Source of the DNA: G016234445 sp964438865
Lineage (GTDB): Bacteria; Chloroflexota; Dehalococcoidia; Tepidiformales; Tepidiformaceae
Length of the DNA stretch: 64,000 nucleotides
Assembly: GCA_964438865.1 (NCBI GenBank)
Contig: CAYTMI010000001.1
Coordinates: 372,001-436,000, forward strand
Reading direction: 5' to 3'
Part shown: positions 17,172 through 25,775 of the stretch, in pieces
Layout: each line of letters begins with the position of its first letter
Position numbering within the stretch: position 1 is the stretch's first letter
Made by a program: the position numbers and the translations under genes
The notes under the pieces: generated by a model
The model's input: only the letters and a program-made list of their open reading frames with translations
Databases searched by the model: none
What the model was told of the DNA's origin: nothing

Positions 17172-17924
17172 TCAGGCTGCCTCGGTCCAGTGGTGCTGCT
17201 GCTGTTCCTTGCGGCGAAGCGGCTGGGCGTCTTCGACTTCGCGGAGCACGTCCGTCGCGTAGAGGGACTCCATGTCGTATTCGTGGAGCCGCGCCGAGAC
17301 AGGCACTTCGTACATGCGGTGGCCGTCGCTGACGGCGATTGTGCCGGGCACGCGGCGAAGGTACTTCCAGACGTCGTCCTGGGAGCATTCGTTGAGGACG
17401 ACGCAAAAGCGGCCGTCTTCGAGGTGGGCGATGAAGTCGGAGGTACGAGTGATCCGCCGAAGGAGGTCCACCATCGAGTTGAGGGCGCGTTCGGCGAAGT
17501 CTTCACCACGGCGGCTGCTGACTTCCGCAAGGGTGTCGAGCGAGATCATGACGAGCATGAACGGGCGGCCGCAGACGCGCGCCCGGGGCATTTCCCGGCG
17601 AAGTTCGGCGAGCAGGTAGTTGCGGTTCGGCAGGCTGTGGAGGTCGCTGATGTACGAGGAGCCGCGAAGCTTCACCGAGAGCGAGCGCCAGTGGCGGCGG
17701 GAGGCCCACTGGACGACAAGCATCTGGAGATGGACGGCGACGAAGAGGAGGACGAACATCCCGACGGTGATGGAGTTGCCGGCGGACGGGTGCTGGATCG
17801 CCTCGGCCGCCTGGATGGCGATGACGGCGCCCCAGAGCGCCAAGCTGGCGAGGCGGACAAGCTTGCGCTTGCGGCCACCTGCCTGCTCGGGAGCTTCCTC
17901 CAAAGGATCAGTTTCCAGTTCCAT
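17172..17924 (-). CDS. membrane protein with degenerate GGDEF domain
   Basis: 250-residue protein with two hydrophobic segments at about residues 25-75 followed by a diguanylate-cyclase fold. The fold starts at DLHSLPNRNYLL and shows MISLDTLAEVSSRRGEDFAERALN, but where GGDEF should stand the sequence reads LEDGRFCVVL. The catalytic motif is lost, so a cyclase reaction is unlikely; a regulatory or GTP-sensing role is possible. ATG at 17924 (MELETDP) is chosen; the frame could extend to 17969. It is the last gene of a three-gene minus-strand cluster after the PAS-GGDEF and HDOD genes. Confidence 0.72.
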   Translation of the reverse strand: MELETDPLEEAPEQAGGRKRKLVRLASLALWGAVIAIQAAEAIQHPSAGNSITVGMFVLLFVAVHLQMLVVQWASRRHWRSLSVKLRGSSYISDLHSLPNRNYLLAELRREMPRARVCGRPFMLVMISLDTLAEVSSRRGEDFAERALNSMVDLLRRITRTSDFIAHLEDGRFCVVLNECSQDDVWKYLRRVPGTIAVSDGHRMYEVPVSARLHEYDMESLYATDVLREVEDAQPLRRKEQQQHHWTEAA

Positions 17925-17968
17925 CCCGTGCCCTCTAGGGATTACTTCGGTCGATTTGCCCCCGGGCA

Positions 17969-18937
17969 TCAGGCCACATTACGCACAGCACCATCTTCCC
18001 GGGCGGTTTCGTCTGATTCCTCGGGCAGGTGGGTGGCATACCAGCGGGGCGCGCGGGCGGTCACGTGGAGCAGGAAGGCACGCGCCTTTTCCTCGATCGT
18101 GCGCATCCCGCCGGGCGTCCGGGCGATGGCTTCATCCACTTTCGGGGGAAGGGCGAGGACGGGCTTCCGGTCCGGGTTCTGCGTCCAGTCAAAGCCACAG
18201 GCGAGCCCCTCCCGGTTGCAGGCGAGGTTCGCGGCGGCAACGATGTCGGCGAGCGACTCCACCCGGGAGACGCCCTTCTCCGGGTGGTGGGCGCGGATGG
18301 CCTCGACGAGCGGCTCCGGGAACTTCCAGCGCTGGGCGAGGCGGTAGCCGACGATTTCGTGGCTCACGCCAAAGACGGCGGTTTCGGCTTCGTGATAGCG
18401 AAGGCCTTCGGTCGTCACCAGGTCCACGACTTCGGCGAAGAGCTCGGGTTCGGTGAGGATCATCGCGAGCTTGCCGACGTCGTGGAGGACGCCGGCCGTG
18501 AAGGCGTCCTCGGGGCGGGCCACGCGCGTCTCCCGGGCGATGGCTTCGGCGGCGAGGCCGGTGCAGACGCTGTGGGCCCAGAAGAGGTCCTGGTCGAAGT
18601 CCCGGTCCTCGGGCACTTTGAGGGCGTCAATGATCGCGGAGGCGATGGCGACGGAGCGCACGGTGCGCATGCCGAGGAGGATGACGGCTTCACGGACGTT
18701 GCTGATCCGGCGGGCGTAACCGTAGTAGGCGGAGTTCGAAAGCCGAAGGAGCTTTGCGGTAAGGGCCTGGTCGGAGCTGATGACGGTGGCCAGGTCCATC
18801 GCGGCGGTGCGTTCGTCTTCAGCAAGAGAGATGGCCTTGGTCGCGACGGCCTTCAGGGGCGTGAGTTCGGTGGTGCGGCTGACGATGAGGCGCAGGCGGT
18901 TCCGCGCTTCGAATTCGACCGGCATCTCTCCCGTCAC
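17969..18937 (-). CDS. HDOD-domain signalling protein
   Basis: 322-residue protein of the HDOD class, non-enzymatic HD relatives often linked to c-di-GMP and stress signalling. Visible are the HDOD entry MDLATVISSDQALTAKLLRLSNSAYYG, the segment VREAVILLGMRTVRSVA, and an HD-like AGVLHDVGKLAMIL. The ARED tail is unremarkable. GTG at 18937 is the first start; ATG four codons later is an alternative. The gene begins 12 bp after the frameshifted PAS-GGDEF gene and ends 44 bp before the degenerate GGDEF gene, so one transcript is likely. Confidence 0.82.
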   Translation of the reverse strand: MTGEMPVEFEARNRLRLIVSRTTELTPLKAVATKAISLAEDERTAAMDLATVISSDQALTAKLLRLSNSAYYGYARRISNVREAVILLGMRTVRSVAIASAIIDALKVPEDRDFDQDLFWAHSVCTGLAAEAIARETRVARPEDAFTAGVLHDVGKLAMILTEPELFAEVVDLVTTEGLRYHEAETAVFGVSHEIVGYRLAQRWKFPEPLVEAIRAHHPEKGVSRVESLADIVAAANLACNREGLACGFDWTQNPDRKPVLALPPKVDEAIARTPGGMRTIEEKARAFLLHVTARAPRWYATHLPEESDETAREDGAVRNVA

Positions 18938-18949
18938 GTGTGCACCCTC

Positions 18950-19920
18950 TCAGGCGGCCTCCTGGCCTGCCTCCACGCTGTCGACGCCAATGACGCGGTT
19001 GCGGCCGGAACGTTTCGCGACGTAGAGCCGGTCGTCGGCCACGCGAATGGCTTCGCGAAGGTTATCGGCACAAGTTGGAATCGCCGCAGCTCCGGCTGAA
19101 ATCGTCGCGCGGACCGTGACTTCCCGGCCGACCACCACGGCGGCGGACTCGATGGCGGCACGGACCCTTTCGGCGAAGCGGACGACGGCCGCGAGGTCGG
19201 CTCCCGGGAGGAAGGCAACAAACTCCTCTCCACCGAAACGCCCAACGATATCGCCCTGGCGGGCGGTTGCGCGCAGCACGCCGGCGAGGGCGGGAGCACT
19301 TCGTCGCCGATCAGGTGGCCGTAGCTGTCGTTCACCGCCTTGAAGTGGTCGAGGTCGAAAACGGCGACGCCGAACTGGCGGTCCTGGATGCCGGCGGCGA
19401 GGATCGCCTGCCGGGCCGCCTCCATGGCGCTGCTGCGGTTCAAGAGGCCGGTCATCTGGTCGTGGCTGGCGACGTGGGCCAATCTGCCGTTGGCTTCGTT
19501 CAGTTCTTCGTTCCGGTCGCGGAGGGCGGCTTCGATCGCCTGGACCTTCGTATCGTCGCGCACGTAGAGCACCATGCCGGAGACGCCGTAGCGGTCGCTG
19601 AGCCGCGAGGCCGAGACTGCGGCGGAGAACGGCTGGCCCCCTTTTCGGGCCGCCCGCATGACGAGGCTGACGACGCTGCCGTTGTCATCGAGGAGGGAGA
19701 GGAATTCCGGGTACCGTTCAGGGTCGGCGAAGAGGCGGCCGACATCCTTCTGGAGGACGTCTATCGGTTCGAAGCCGAAGATCTTTTCGCTGGCGCCGGT
19801 GTAGAGGACGACCTTATGGTCGCGGTCCGTGGCGATGACGCCGTCGGGGCAGTTGAACAGCATGAGCTGGAGGAAGTCGGGATCCGCGAGCAGGTCGATG
19901 AAATCTGGTGTGCGCGCCAT
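18950..19920 (-). pseudogene. PAS-GGDEF diguanylate cyclase, frameshifted
   Basis: Predicted c-di-GMP synthase interrupted by a one-base deletion. From ATG 19920 the frame encodes a PAS domain (residues about 10-130), a short coiled coil, and the first half of GGDEF (MTGLLNRSSAM, VFDLDHFKAVNDSYGHLIGDEVL). It then runs out of frame at about 19288-19296. The rest of the domain, including the active-site GRFGGEEFVAFLP and the DDRLYVAKRSGRNRV end, is in the neighbouring frame down to the stop at 18950. Restoring one base in CTCC-CGCCC would give a single 323-residue protein. This may be a real lesion or a sequencing error. Confidence 0.8.
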
Positions 19921-20096
19921 GGCCGTCTCCCCCCACCTTAGGTATCGGCCAGAGCAGGCCCGCTGTTCAGGTGGCCGGGGGACGGGGGACGGGGTTGGGC
20001 CAGGATCTTCGAGAAACACCCGGTCCCGGCGTGCTTGACCCGGGCGGCGCGGTTGCCTAGATTCCCCGCATCCCGGGCGGAAAGGGGACAGTGAAA

Positions 20097-20501
20097 ATGC
20101 TGCAGGAGTTCAAGGCCTTCATCCTGCGAGGGAACGTGGTCGACCTCGCAATCGCGGTGGTGATTGGCGCGGCTTTCGGCGCAGTCATCAATTCGATGGT
20201 GACGGACCTGCTGACGCCGTTGATCGCGGCGATTTTCGGCAAGCCGGACTTTTCGTCGCTGGACTTCAGTATCGGCAAGGGTGTGTTCACCTACGGCAAC
20301 TTCCTGAACGCGGTACTTTCGTTAGTCTCGATTGCGGCTGCGGTGTTCTTCTTCGTCGTGAAGCCGCTCAACCTGTTGCTGGCGCGTTCCCGGACGGCGC
20401 CCCCCGCGGACCCGACGGAGATGAAGTGCCTGGAATGCCTGAGCACGATCCCGGTGGGCGCGCGCCGCTGCCGCTTCTGCACCGCCGTCCTGGCCACCTG
20501 A
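20097..20501 (+). CDS. mscL: large-conductance mechanosensitive channel with C-terminal zinc ribbon
   Basis: Pressure-relief channel of the cytoplasmic membrane. The 134-residue protein has the MscL start FKAFILRGNVVDLAIAVVIGAAFGAVI, the second helix at about residues 68-90, and the PLNLLLAR end of TM2. Beyond the core is a four-cysteine knuckle, Cys111/114 and Cys125/128 (CLEC and CRFC), predicted to bind zinc; such tails exist in other MscL proteins. I chose ATG 20097 over the GTG two codons upstream because MLQEFKAF matches the family start and AAAGGGGACA is well placed. Confidence 0.92.
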   Translation: MLQEFKAFILRGNVVDLAIAVVIGAAFGAVINSMVTDLLTPLIAAIFGKPDFSSLDFSIGKGVFTYGNFLNAVLSLVSIAAAVFFFVVKPLNLLLARSRTAPPADPTEMKCLECLSTIPVGARRCRFCTAVLAT

Positions 20502-20525
20502 GCCCGCGGACACGGAGACACCGGG

Positions 20526-21239
20526 TCAGCTCGCGGTCGGGCGACCCAACTCCGCGAGCAGGCGGCGGGTGGCTTCGGCCACGTCCGCCACGGCGGCATC
20601 GAAGGTGGCCGCGTTCTTCTGCGAAGGCTTGCGATAGCCGCTGATCTTGCGGACGAACTGGAGCGCGGCGGCGACCACTTCCTCGTCGGTCGGCGCGGGT
20701 TCCTGGCCGCGAAGCGTCTTGATGCTGCGGCACATTTCAGCCCCCCGCGGACGCGGCAGCGATTGCGTCGAGGGCGGGCGTCGGCGTTCCATCGTCACGC
20801 CGCGGGTGGCCATCCACTCTTCGTGCGGGGGCACCGGTTCGCCCACGACGTATAGGAGGTAGTAGGCCGCGAGGTCGCCGACGAACTTGAACCGCTTCTT
20901 GAGGTCGGCGGCGGTGGCATCGAAGCCGCCGTGGGCGCGGAGATACTTCGCGAACCCCCCGTACTCGTGGTCGGCCGCGAGCATCGTCGCCGCGTTTGTC
21001 ACCGTGGCTTCGACCTTCCGGCGGTTGCGGATGATCCGGGGGTCGGCGCAGAGGCGGTCGATGTCGTCCGGGCTGAAGGCGGCCACGGCGGCGGGGTCGA
21101 ATTCGTGGAAGGCGGCGCGGAAGCCCGGCCACTTCGCTTCGACCACCTTCCAGCTCATCCCCGACTGAAAGACGGCCTTCGTCAGGACCTCGAAATAGTC
21201 CGCGAGGCTTGTGGGGTTGACCTGCTCTGGCGGCTCCAT
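20526..21239 (-). CDS. Tag-like 3-methyladenine glycosylase joined in frame to a DUF2277 domain
   Basis: 237-residue open frame with two unrelated parts. Residues 10-150 resemble DNA-3-methyladenine glycosylase I, with YFEVLTKAVFQSGMSWKVV, FDPAAVAAFSPDDIDRL and IIRNRRKVEATVTNA. Residues 169-237, starting MCRSIKTLRGQEPAPTDEE, match DUF2277, normally a stand-alone small protein. No stop lies between them in this frame. The internal ATG at 20735 has a GGGGGCTGAA sequence before it, so it could be a separate gene; a G6 run nearby could also hide a frameshift. Start ATG 21239, 13 bp after the YCII gene. Confidence 0.75.
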   Translation of the reverse strand: MEPPEQVNPTSLADYFEVLTKAVFQSGMSWKVVEAKWPGFRAAFHEFDPAAVAAFSPDDIDRLCADPRIIRNRRKVEATVTNAATMLAADHEYGGFAKYLRAHGGFDATAADLKKRFKFVGDLAAYYLLYVVGEPVPPHEEWMATRGVTMERRRPPSTQSLPRPRGAEMCRSIKTLRGQEPAPTDEEVVAAALQFVRKISGYRKPSQKNAATFDAAVADVAEATRRLLAELGRPTAS

Positions 21240-21252
21240 GATGGCCTCCTGT

Positions 21253-21570
21253 CTACGCTCCCGGGCTGAGGGCGTCCATCACCAGCAACCACGGCTTTAC
21301 AGTCACCTGGAGCAGGCGGCGGACGACGGCCGGGTCGCGGGCGGCGATGGTGCGCGCGGCTTCGAGTGACGCCGCGCGGAGGACCATCATCCCGCCGGAG
21401 TTATCGAGAAAGGGCCCGCCGAGGACGAGATTCCCCTCCCGGAGTTGTTCCTTCATGTAGGCGACGTGGACCTCGACGCCATCCTGGTCGCCGAAGGGGA
21501 CGCCCTCGGCCCAGTTCGGGCCGGGTTGGTGGAAGACGGCGAAGTAGAGCGGCGGCTGTTCGTCGGGCAT
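21253..21570 (-). CDS. YCII-related protein
   Basis: 105-residue protein of the YCII/dimeric alpha-beta barrel family, function unknown. It shows the typical core HVAYMKEQLREGNLVLGGPF with a conserved His, then GGMMVLRAASLEAARTIAARDP with the conserved Asp. Start ATG at 21570. It precedes the glycosylase/DUF2277 gene by 13 bp on the same strand, so the two are probably co-transcribed. Confidence 0.82.
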   Translation of the reverse strand: MPDEQPPLYFAVFHQPGPNWAEGVPFGDQDGVEVHVAYMKEQLREGNLVLGGPFLDNSGGMMVLRAASLEAARTIAARDPAVVRRLLQVTVKPWLLVMDALSPGA

Positions 21571-21670
21571 GTAGCTTCCCGTTGGATGGTACGCCGGGCA
21601 TTGTAGCCTTCGGGGTACAATCGTCGCGCGCCCCGGAGTTTGGGCCGGGCGGGCGCAGGAGGCAGCACCG

Positions 21671-21967
21671 TTGGCGGTGACGAAAGCGTACGAACGGAAG
21701 ATCTCGAAGGAAGAGGCGGAGGAGAGCTACCTGCTCATCGAAAAGGCGAAGCTCGGGTTCTTCCCGCCGGAGGGGCAGCCGTTCGCGATCCGCTTCGAAG
21801 GGGTGGGGCTGCCGGCGCGGATAGAGTCGTACAGTTGCGAATGCCGGGGGCCGGAGCGGCCACACCGGCACTGGTTCCTCCGCCTGCCGGCCATGAAGGC
21901 GGGGCAGCGGGCGCACGTCGAACAGCAGAAGGGGGCGCGGTACGTCTACGAAGTGATTCTTTCCTGA
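21671..21967 (+). CDS. conserved-looking small protein of unknown function
   Basis: 98-residue soluble protein, not recognised. It is mixed alpha/beta with two close cysteines (SCECRGPERPHRH) followed by a His-rich turn, which could bind a metal. Codon use is typical of the neighbours. TTG start at 21671 lies eight bases after a GGAGG ribosome site; a GTG two codons later is possible. The gene is monocistronic, with its own hairpin terminator directly after the stop. Confidence 0.7.
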   Translation: MAVTKAYERKISKEEAEESYLLIEKAKLGFFPPEGQPFAIRFEGVGLPARIESYSCECRGPERPHRHWFLRLPAMKAGQRAHVEQQKGARYVYEVILS

Positions 21968-21971
21968 CCGC

Positions 21972-22007
21972 GCGGCCGGGACAGCGCAGGCCGCCCCTTT
22001 TCGTTTG
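21972..22007 (+). terminator. intrinsic terminator
   Basis: Stem GCGGCC / GGCCGC with an 11-base loop, followed by CCCCTTTTCGTTT, starting 4 bp after the stop of the 98-residue gene. Confidence 0.65.
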
Positions 22008-22059
22008 CCCAGCTTTGCCGGGTCGCTGAGAATCCCGTGACACCCCACGGAGGAAGCGC

Positions 22060-22380
22060 GTGCTCTTCGAACTTCGGCAATACACCATCGTCCCGGGTTA
22101 CCGGGAGGAGTGGGTCCGCCTGATGGAGGAGGAGATCATCCCCCTGCAAGTCGCCAAAGGGATGGTCATCCTCGGCAGCTGGGTTTCGGAACAGGACGAG
22201 ACGACCTACATCTGGCTGCGGCGGTTCAAGGACGAAGAGGAGCGCAAGGCCCTCTACGAAGCCGTCTACCAGAGCGACGAGTGGAAGAACAGCATCGGCC
22301 CGCGCATCCCGGGGATGATGGAGCGCGAAAAGATGCAGGTGACGCGGATGATCGCAACGCCGAAGTCCCCCATCCAGTAA
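22060..22380 (+). CDS. NIPSNAP-family protein
   Basis: 106-residue dimeric alpha-beta barrel protein of the NIPSNAP family; bacterial members are of unknown function. Visible signature: FELRQYTIVPGYREEW at the start, SWVSEQDETTYIWLRRFKDEEER in the middle and QVTRMIATP at the end. GTG start at 22060 follows GGAGGAAGC. A strong terminator lies 20 bp beyond the stop. Confidence 0.85.
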   Translation: MLFELRQYTIVPGYREEWVRLMEEEIIPLQVAKGMVILGSWVSEQDETTYIWLRRFKDEEERKALYEAVYQSDEWKNSIGPRIPGMMEREKMQVTRMIATPKSPIQ

Positions 22381-22400
22381 CGAGCGCCAGGGAACGGCGA

Positions 22401-22430
22401 CGGCCCGGGATTGCACCCGGGCCGTTTCGC
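22401..22430 (+). terminator. intrinsic terminator after NIPSNAP gene
   Basis: Perfect 9 bp GC stem CGGCCCGGG / CCCGGGCCG with loop ATTGCA, followed by TTTCGCGTT. Best-formed terminator hairpin in the window. It may serve the convergent hydrolase gene too. Confidence 0.75.
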
Positions 22431-22450
22431 GTTGAGCCGAGTCGCGGGTA

Positions 22451-23242
22451 CTACCCGAGGAAGGCCCTCACCTCGGCGGCGAAGGCGGGCGTGTTCTCCA
22501 GCGGGACCATGTGGCCGGCGCCCTTGACCATCGCCACCTGCGAGTTGCGGATCTTCGAATGGAAGAGGTCCGCGTAGGCCGGCGGTGTCAGCCGGTCCTG
22601 GTCGCCCCAGATGATGAGGGTGGGGGCGGAGACGCGGTGGATGCGCTTCTTCAGGCCCTTGTCCGGGATCGGCCAGATGAACTTGCCGGTGGCCGAGAAG
22701 TTCGCCAGCTGCATGTACATCATCTGGGCCATCTCATCCTCGTCCTTTGGGGGTTGGAAGAGCGTCGGGATCACCGGGTTCGTGAGGTCGCCGAAGATGA
22801 CACCCGGCAGTTCGTTGGGAAGGAGGATGAAGAGGTCGGTGACGGGCGTCTCCGGGATCCAGAAACCCACCGGGCACGTGAGGACAAGCTTCTTCACCAT
22901 GTCGGGGCGGGCAGCGGCGAGTTCGCAGGCGAAGAGGCCGCCGATCGAATGACCGGCGAGGTTGAACGACTTCAGCCCGAGCGCGTCCGCAAGGTCCTGC
23001 AGGTAGACGACCATGTCGTGGATGTCGTCGATCTGGTCGAGGCCGGCGGTGTCGTCCCAGCCGGGATGGACAGGGACGATGACGTCGTAGGATTCGGCGA
23101 GGGCGGCGAGTTCGGGGGTCCAGCCGCGGCCCATGCCGCCGGCAGCGTGGAGGTAGAGCAGGGGTTCGCCGCGGCCGACCCGATAGACAGGCGGGTTGAA
23201 CATCCCCCCGCGGACAGAGACGGTAGTGGGTTCGACAGACAT
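22451..23242 (-). CDS. alpha/beta hydrolase
   Basis: 263-residue serine hydrolase of the alpha/beta fold, cytoplasmic. The nucleophile elbow is GHSIGG, preceded by oxyanion segment LYLHAAGGMGRGW; the acid is in IIWGDQDRLTPP and the base in GAGHMVPLENTP. The substrate is unknown. I chose ATG 23242 (MSVEPTT) because the frame up to 23344 is Pro-rich and not family-like. It heads a string of minus-strand genes with the SDR next upstream. Confidence 0.85.
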   Translation of the reverse strand: MSVEPTTVSVRGGMFNPPVYRVGRGEPLLYLHAAGGMGRGWTPELAALAESYDVIVPVHPGWDDTAGLDQIDDIHDMVVYLQDLADALGLKSFNLAGHSIGGLFACELAAARPDMVKKLVLTCPVGFWIPETPVTDLFILLPNELPGVIFGDLTNPVIPTLFQPPKDEDEMAQMMYMQLANFSATGKFIWPIPDKGLKKRIHRVSAPTLIIWGDQDRLTPPAYADLFHSKIRNSQVAMVKGAGHMVPLENTPAFAAEVRAFLG

Positions 23243-23362
23243 GCGGACTCCTCGATTCCTGGGTGGGCGGTCAGGGGTGGTGGGTCCTGGCGGCGCCCGG
23301 TGTGGGTAATGCGGGATTCTACCGGGGTTGGGCTGGGCCTGCACCCATGCACGCGGGCGCGA

Positions 23363-24247
23363 TTAGAACCCTCGCGTCTCCGGGTTCGTGCGGGCCAGGA
23401 TCGACTCCATCCGGGCGCGGATCGCGGGGTCGTACTCGTCGTGGGTGAGGATCCAGAACTGCTCGTCCCGGATGGCTTCGAAAACGATGCCGGCGACCTC
23501 TTCCGGGGACATGCCGGGGACTCCCGGGCGGGTCGCCCACTCCTGTTCGCGGCGCTCCAGGTCCTCGCGCGATGGCGGCTGCTCGCCGGGTTCGTACATC
23601 TCGCCGGGTTTGTTCCGGCTCGCGAGGGCAATCCGGGTGGTGACGCGCCCCGGGCAGAGCACCGAGGCGTGGAGCTTCGAACCCGCCTCCGCCAACTGGG
23701 CATGGAGCGCTTCGGTGAGGCGGACGACGGCGTGCTTCGACGCACTGTAGATGGGCAGCCCCGGCCCCGAGGTAAGCCCGGCGATGGAGGCAGTGTTGAC
23801 GATGTGGCCCTCCTCGCCGTGGGCCAGCATGCCCGGGACGAAGGCGTGGATGCCGTTGACCACGCCGAAGAAGTTCACCCCCATCACCCAGTGCCAGTCC
23901 TTGAGCGACTGTTCCCAGACGGCCTTGCCTTCGCCCCAGCCGAGGCGCCCGAGTTCGCTGTCGGCGACGACCCCGGCGTTGTTGCAGAGGATGTGGACCT
24001 TGCCGAAGGCATCGATGGTGCGCCGGGCCAGTTCGTCGACGGCCCCGGCGCTGGAGACGTCGGCGACGACGCCCATGACCTCGAATTCGCGCTGGCGCAG
24101 GGCGAGCACGGCCTTTTCGAGCGCTGCTTCTTCGTAGTCCGCGAGGACGACCTTCATCCCTTCGAGGGCGAACTTTTCGGCGAACGCGCGCCCCATTCCG
24201 CTGGCGGCCCCGGTGACAACCGCCACCTTCCCTTCGAACTCGCGCAC
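23363..24247 (-). CDS. short-chain dehydrogenase/reductase
   Basis: 294-residue NAD(P)-dependent SDR. It has the cofactor motif TGAASGMG, the structural NNAG, and the catalytic Ser-Tyr-Lys in NTASIAGL and YSASKHAVV. A C-terminal extension of about 50 residues (PGEMYEPGEQPPSREDLERRE and onward) is seen in SDRs of actinobacterial and chloroflexi steroid or acyl pathways. GTG at 24247 follows GGGAGGG at proper spacing; the much longer frame upstream overlaps the SRPBCC gene and is spurious. Confidence 0.87.
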   Translation of the reverse strand: MREFEGKVAVVTGAASGMGRAFAEKFALEGMKVVLADYEEAALEKAVLALRQREFEVMGVVADVSSAGAVDELARRTIDAFGKVHILCNNAGVVADSELGRLGWGEGKAVWEQSLKDWHWVMGVNFFGVVNGIHAFVPGMLAHGEEGHIVNTASIAGLTSGPGLPIYSASKHAVVRLTEALHAQLAEAGSKLHASVLCPGRVTTRIALASRNKPGEMYEPGEQPPSREDLERREQEWATRPGVPGMSPEEVAGIVFEAIRDEQFWILTHDEYDPAIRARMESILARTNPETRGF

Positions 24248-24276
24248 CTCGATACCCTCCCGAGAGATCGAGGCAA

Positions 24277-24789
24277 CTATACGGCGAGCGGGGAACCCCC
24301 GGCGGCGGGTGCAGGGCCGTCCGCGTGGCGGATGCTGCCGAAGCGGCGTTCGAGGACGCCCTTCCGGTATTCGAAGATCGATTTCACCCGGCCGTGGACG
24401 GCGAGTTTCGCGACGAGGTCGCCGGCGGGGCCAGCGGGCAGCGCGTAGTGGACGATGTCGCGCATCTCCACCCCGGCGGTGTGGGGGGCGATGTGATGCT
24501 GGTGGTGCCAGAACCGGTAGGGCCCGAGGCGCTGCTCGTCGATGAAGTACTTGCCTTCGGCGACATGGGTGATCTCGGTGACCCATGTGGTGGGGATGTT
24601 GAGCACTGGCCGCACGGTGTAGCTCACGATGAGCCCTTCGTACATGCGCTCCGGCAGCGGCGAGGTGATGGTCAGCCGCAGCCAGGGCGGAGTGATGACG
24701 GGGAGGTTGTGCGTGTCCGAGAGGAACGACCATGCCTCGTCCAGCCCGATCGGGAGGACCTGTGTGGCTTCGAGGCGGTGGACGCTCAT
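24277..24789 (-). CDS. SRPBCC-fold ligand-binding protein
   Basis: 170-residue START/SRPBCC-type protein, likely a small-molecule binding barrel. It begins RLEATQVLPIGLDEAWSFLSDTHNL, the standard entry of the fold, with VTEITHVAEGKYFIDEQRLGPYRFWHHQH as the core strands and a VKSIFEYRKGVLERRFG end. ATG 24789 overlaps the stop of the upstream epimerase gene (ATGA). In many bacteria the same domain is joined to a TIGR01777 epimerase, so the pair here is a natural split version of that association. Confidence 0.82.
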   Translation of the reverse strand: MSVHRLEATQVLPIGLDEAWSFLSDTHNLPVITPPWLRLTITSPLPERMYEGLIVSYTVRPVLNIPTTWVTEITHVAEGKYFIDEQRLGPYRFWHHQHHIAPHTAGVEMRDIVHYALPAGPAGDLVAKLAVHGRVKSIFEYRKGVLERRFGSIRHADGPAPAAGGSPLAV

Positions 24790-25685
24790 CCCCCGCCGCC
24801 CTTGAGGGTTGCGGTGAGCGCGGCCGCGAGGTCGGGCTGGCGGAACTGGTAGCCGGCGGCGGTCAGGCGGGCGGGGAGGACGCGCTGACCCTGGAGCAGC
24901 AACTCCTCGGCCGATTCGCCGATAAGCAGTTTCAGCGCGAGCCCCGGGACCGGGAAAATGGCCGGGCGGCGGAGCACCTTCGCCAGGGTCGACGTGAGTT
25001 GCCGGTTGGTCACCGGATTCGGGGCGACGACGTTCACCGGCCCTTCGATTTCGCGGCTGAGCAGGTCCACGATCGCGCCGGTCGCGTCCGGAAGAGAGAT
25101 CCACGACAGCCATTGCCTGCCATTGCCGAGGCGGCCGCCAACGCCGAAACGGAACGGCAGAAGCATCCGCGGCAGTGCGCCGCCCTCCTTCGTGAGCACT
25201 ACGCCGGTGCGCGCGAGGACCACGCGGAGGCCGAGTTCCCGGGCCTTCATCGACTCGGCTTCCCAGTCGCGGACCAGGGCGGCGAGGAAGCCGGTGCCCC
25301 CGGGCGACTCCTCGGTCAACTGCTCGTCGCCGCGGTTGCCGTAGAAGCCGGTGGCGCTGGCGGCGATGAGTACCCGGGGCCGGTTCGAAAGCGTGCCAAG
25401 GTGGCGGACGAGCAGGCCGGTGCCGCCCACGCGGCTGGCGCGAAGTTCCTGCTTGCGGGCCGCCGTCCAGCGTCCCTCGCCGATCGAGGCGCCGGCCAGG
25501 TGGACGACGGCATCGACGCCATCGAGCGCGCCTTCGCGGAACCAGCCCGAGGCCGGGTCCCAGTGGGCGAGGGGGTCGGTTGGGGGGCCGCGCCGCACGG
25601 CGACGACCGTGTCTCCCTCGGCTTCCAACTGCTGGCGCAGGGCCGTACCGATGAGCCCGCTGCTGCCCGTGATTGCAATCTGCAT
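24786..25685 (-). CDS. TIGR01777-family NAD-dependent epimerase (YfcH-like)
   Basis: 299-residue extended SDR with the N-terminal Rossmann motif GSSGLIG, the family segments VVHLAGASIGEGRW and ASATGFYGNRGDE, and VRTGVVL-like ARTGVVLTKEGGALPRM. The C-terminal DUF1731-type tail AEELLLQGQRVLPARLTAAGYQF is present. Reaction unknown. ATG at 25685. It is coupled by a 4 bp overlap to the SRPBCC gene and marks the left border of the accessory island. Confidence 0.88.
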   Translation of the reverse strand: MQIAITGSSGLIGTALRQQLEAEGDTVVAVRRGPPTDPLAHWDPASGWFREGALDGVDAVVHLAGASIGEGRWTAARKQELRASRVGGTGLLVRHLGTLSNRPRVLIAASATGFYGNRGDEQLTEESPGGTGFLAALVRDWEAESMKARELGLRVVLARTGVVLTKEGGALPRMLLPFRFGVGGRLGNGRQWLSWISLPDATGAIVDLLSREIEGPVNVVAPNPVTNRQLTSTLAKVLRRPAIFPVPGLALKLLIGESAEELLLQGQRVLPARLTAAGYQFRQPDLAAALTATLKGGGG

Positions 25686-25775
25686 GGTGTGTCCGCCTCC
25701 ACGATCGACTGTTGCACGGGCGTTCGTGGGTGGCTGTAAGCGTACACCCCGGTACAGGCGGCCGGGGGTGCGACC

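Noticed and set aside
22511..24448. 645-codon open frame on the plus strand
   Set aside because: It is antisense to the hydrolase, SDR and SRPBCC genes and has Gly/Asp/Val-biased composition typical of the complement of GC-rich genes.
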